In this document: in pieces, positions 40,202-40,520 of the stretch
How positions within the stretch are numbered: the first letter of the stretch is position 1
How the letters are laid out: the number at the start of each line of letters is the position of its first letter
Source of the DNA: a virus
Reading direction: 5' to 3' (one strand)
Length of the DNA stretch: 40,520 nucleotides
IMG/VR virus record: IMGVR_UViG_3300042898_000091
Span: 1 to 40,520 of that record
Position numbers and translations under genes: made by a program
Notes under the pieces: generated by a model
Databases searched by the model: none
What the model saw: only the letters and a program-made list of their open reading frames with translations
What the model was told of the DNA's origin: nothing

Positions 40202-40520
40202 TACCCAACCTGTATAACTGAAAGAATTACGCCAGCGGCTGCTGGATGAATTGGTGTTGTAAGACTAGCAGGTAATGTTATAACTTTGGAATTCCCAGCA
40301 ACATTGTGCCAATTAAATTCGAAGTAACCGCCAGCAGCAAATTGATATGTATACTGCACCGCCAAGATTGTTAGACCGTTAATCCCGCCTTTTTTCTCAG
40401 GGACATTAACAACACTTGCAGAAGCAGTTGGGGCAGTCCCATTAATTACAGGCCATAAGGTGAAACTATCGTAGTTGGCTGTAGTGTTGGTCAACTGCAA
40501 GCTAATAATAATGCTGTAAA
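40201..40520 (-). CDS. Hypothetical virion-module protein, 5' end outside the window
   Basis: At least 105 residues of beta-rich sequence (SFTLWPVINGTAPTAS, GGINGLTILAVQYTYQF, YFEFNWHNVAGNSK). The frame is open to the right edge, so a TTG at 40500 is not a credible start and the gene continues outside. I do not recognise it; small beta-sandwich head-decoration or tail proteins look like this. It reads into the DUF6321-like gene by one base. Confidence 0.6.
   Translation of the reverse strand, partial: YSIIISLQLTNTTANYDSFTLWPVINGTAPTASASVVNVPEKKGGINGLTILAVQYTYQFAAGGYFEFNWHNVAGNSKVITLPASLTTPIHPAAAGVILSVIQVG

Overview
This window is part of the genome of a tailed double-stranded DNA bacteriophage, most probably a short-tailed (podovirus-type) phage of a Gram-negative bacterium. 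The evidence is a family A DNA polymerase, a primase-helicase, a SNF2-type helicase and a RecB/Cas4-type nuclease on one strand, and on the other strand a continuous structural operon with an SU10-like head-tail adaptor, a nozzle-like protein, glycine-rich fibres, a GH24 lysozyme, a 3-TM holin and very large internal-virion-type proteins. No rRNA, tRNA, integrase, insertion sequence or CRISPR array is visible. Terminase, portal and major capsid genes are absent and should lie beyond the right edge, because the late operon is transcribed leftward and is entered in mid-gene at that edge. Host and habitat cannot be fixed from the sequence.

Layout. Positions 1-10214 (+ strand) carry the replication module: three very small genes joined by ATGA overlaps, DNA polymerase (TTG start at 590), PD-(D/E)XK nuclease, a small HNH-like protein, a sigma70-type promoter with a leader (3492-3675), SNF2-like helicase, two conserved phage proteins of unknown function, a helix-turn-helix protein, a tiny secreted cysteine-rich protein, a G-run/hairpin region (6997-7133), a 955-residue primase-helicase and a small final gene. 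Positions 10211-40520 (- strand) hold one uninterrupted leftward operon of about 38 genes with gaps of 0-32 bases. In transcription order they are: small basic head-region proteins (40.5-36.1 kb), adaptor-type and small virion proteins (37.8-34.3 kb), fibre proteins (34.3-28.4 kb), an APS kinase/sulfotransferase pair (27.9-26.7 kb), lysis genes (26.7-25.2 kb), nozzle (25.2-23.0 kb), a cupin, and the large proteins of 956, 894 and 2020 residues. The two operons converge and their stop codons overlap at 10211-10214.

How the parts work together. The right-hand operon builds the tail and fibres, makes the lysis proteins, and ends with very large proteins that by position and size resemble ejected internal virion proteins. 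The left-hand operon copies the genome. The most unusual item is the sulfate-activation plus sulfate-transfer pair inside the late operon, which could make PAPS and use it to sulfate a host surface molecule or a virion component. Other notable patterns are a short motif (aromatic/Met-Ala-x-Gly-Gly) recurring in six structural-operon proteins, tandemly duplicated fibre cassettes, a lectin-like Lcl/DUF1566 fibre tip, and several genes too small for ordinary gene finding.
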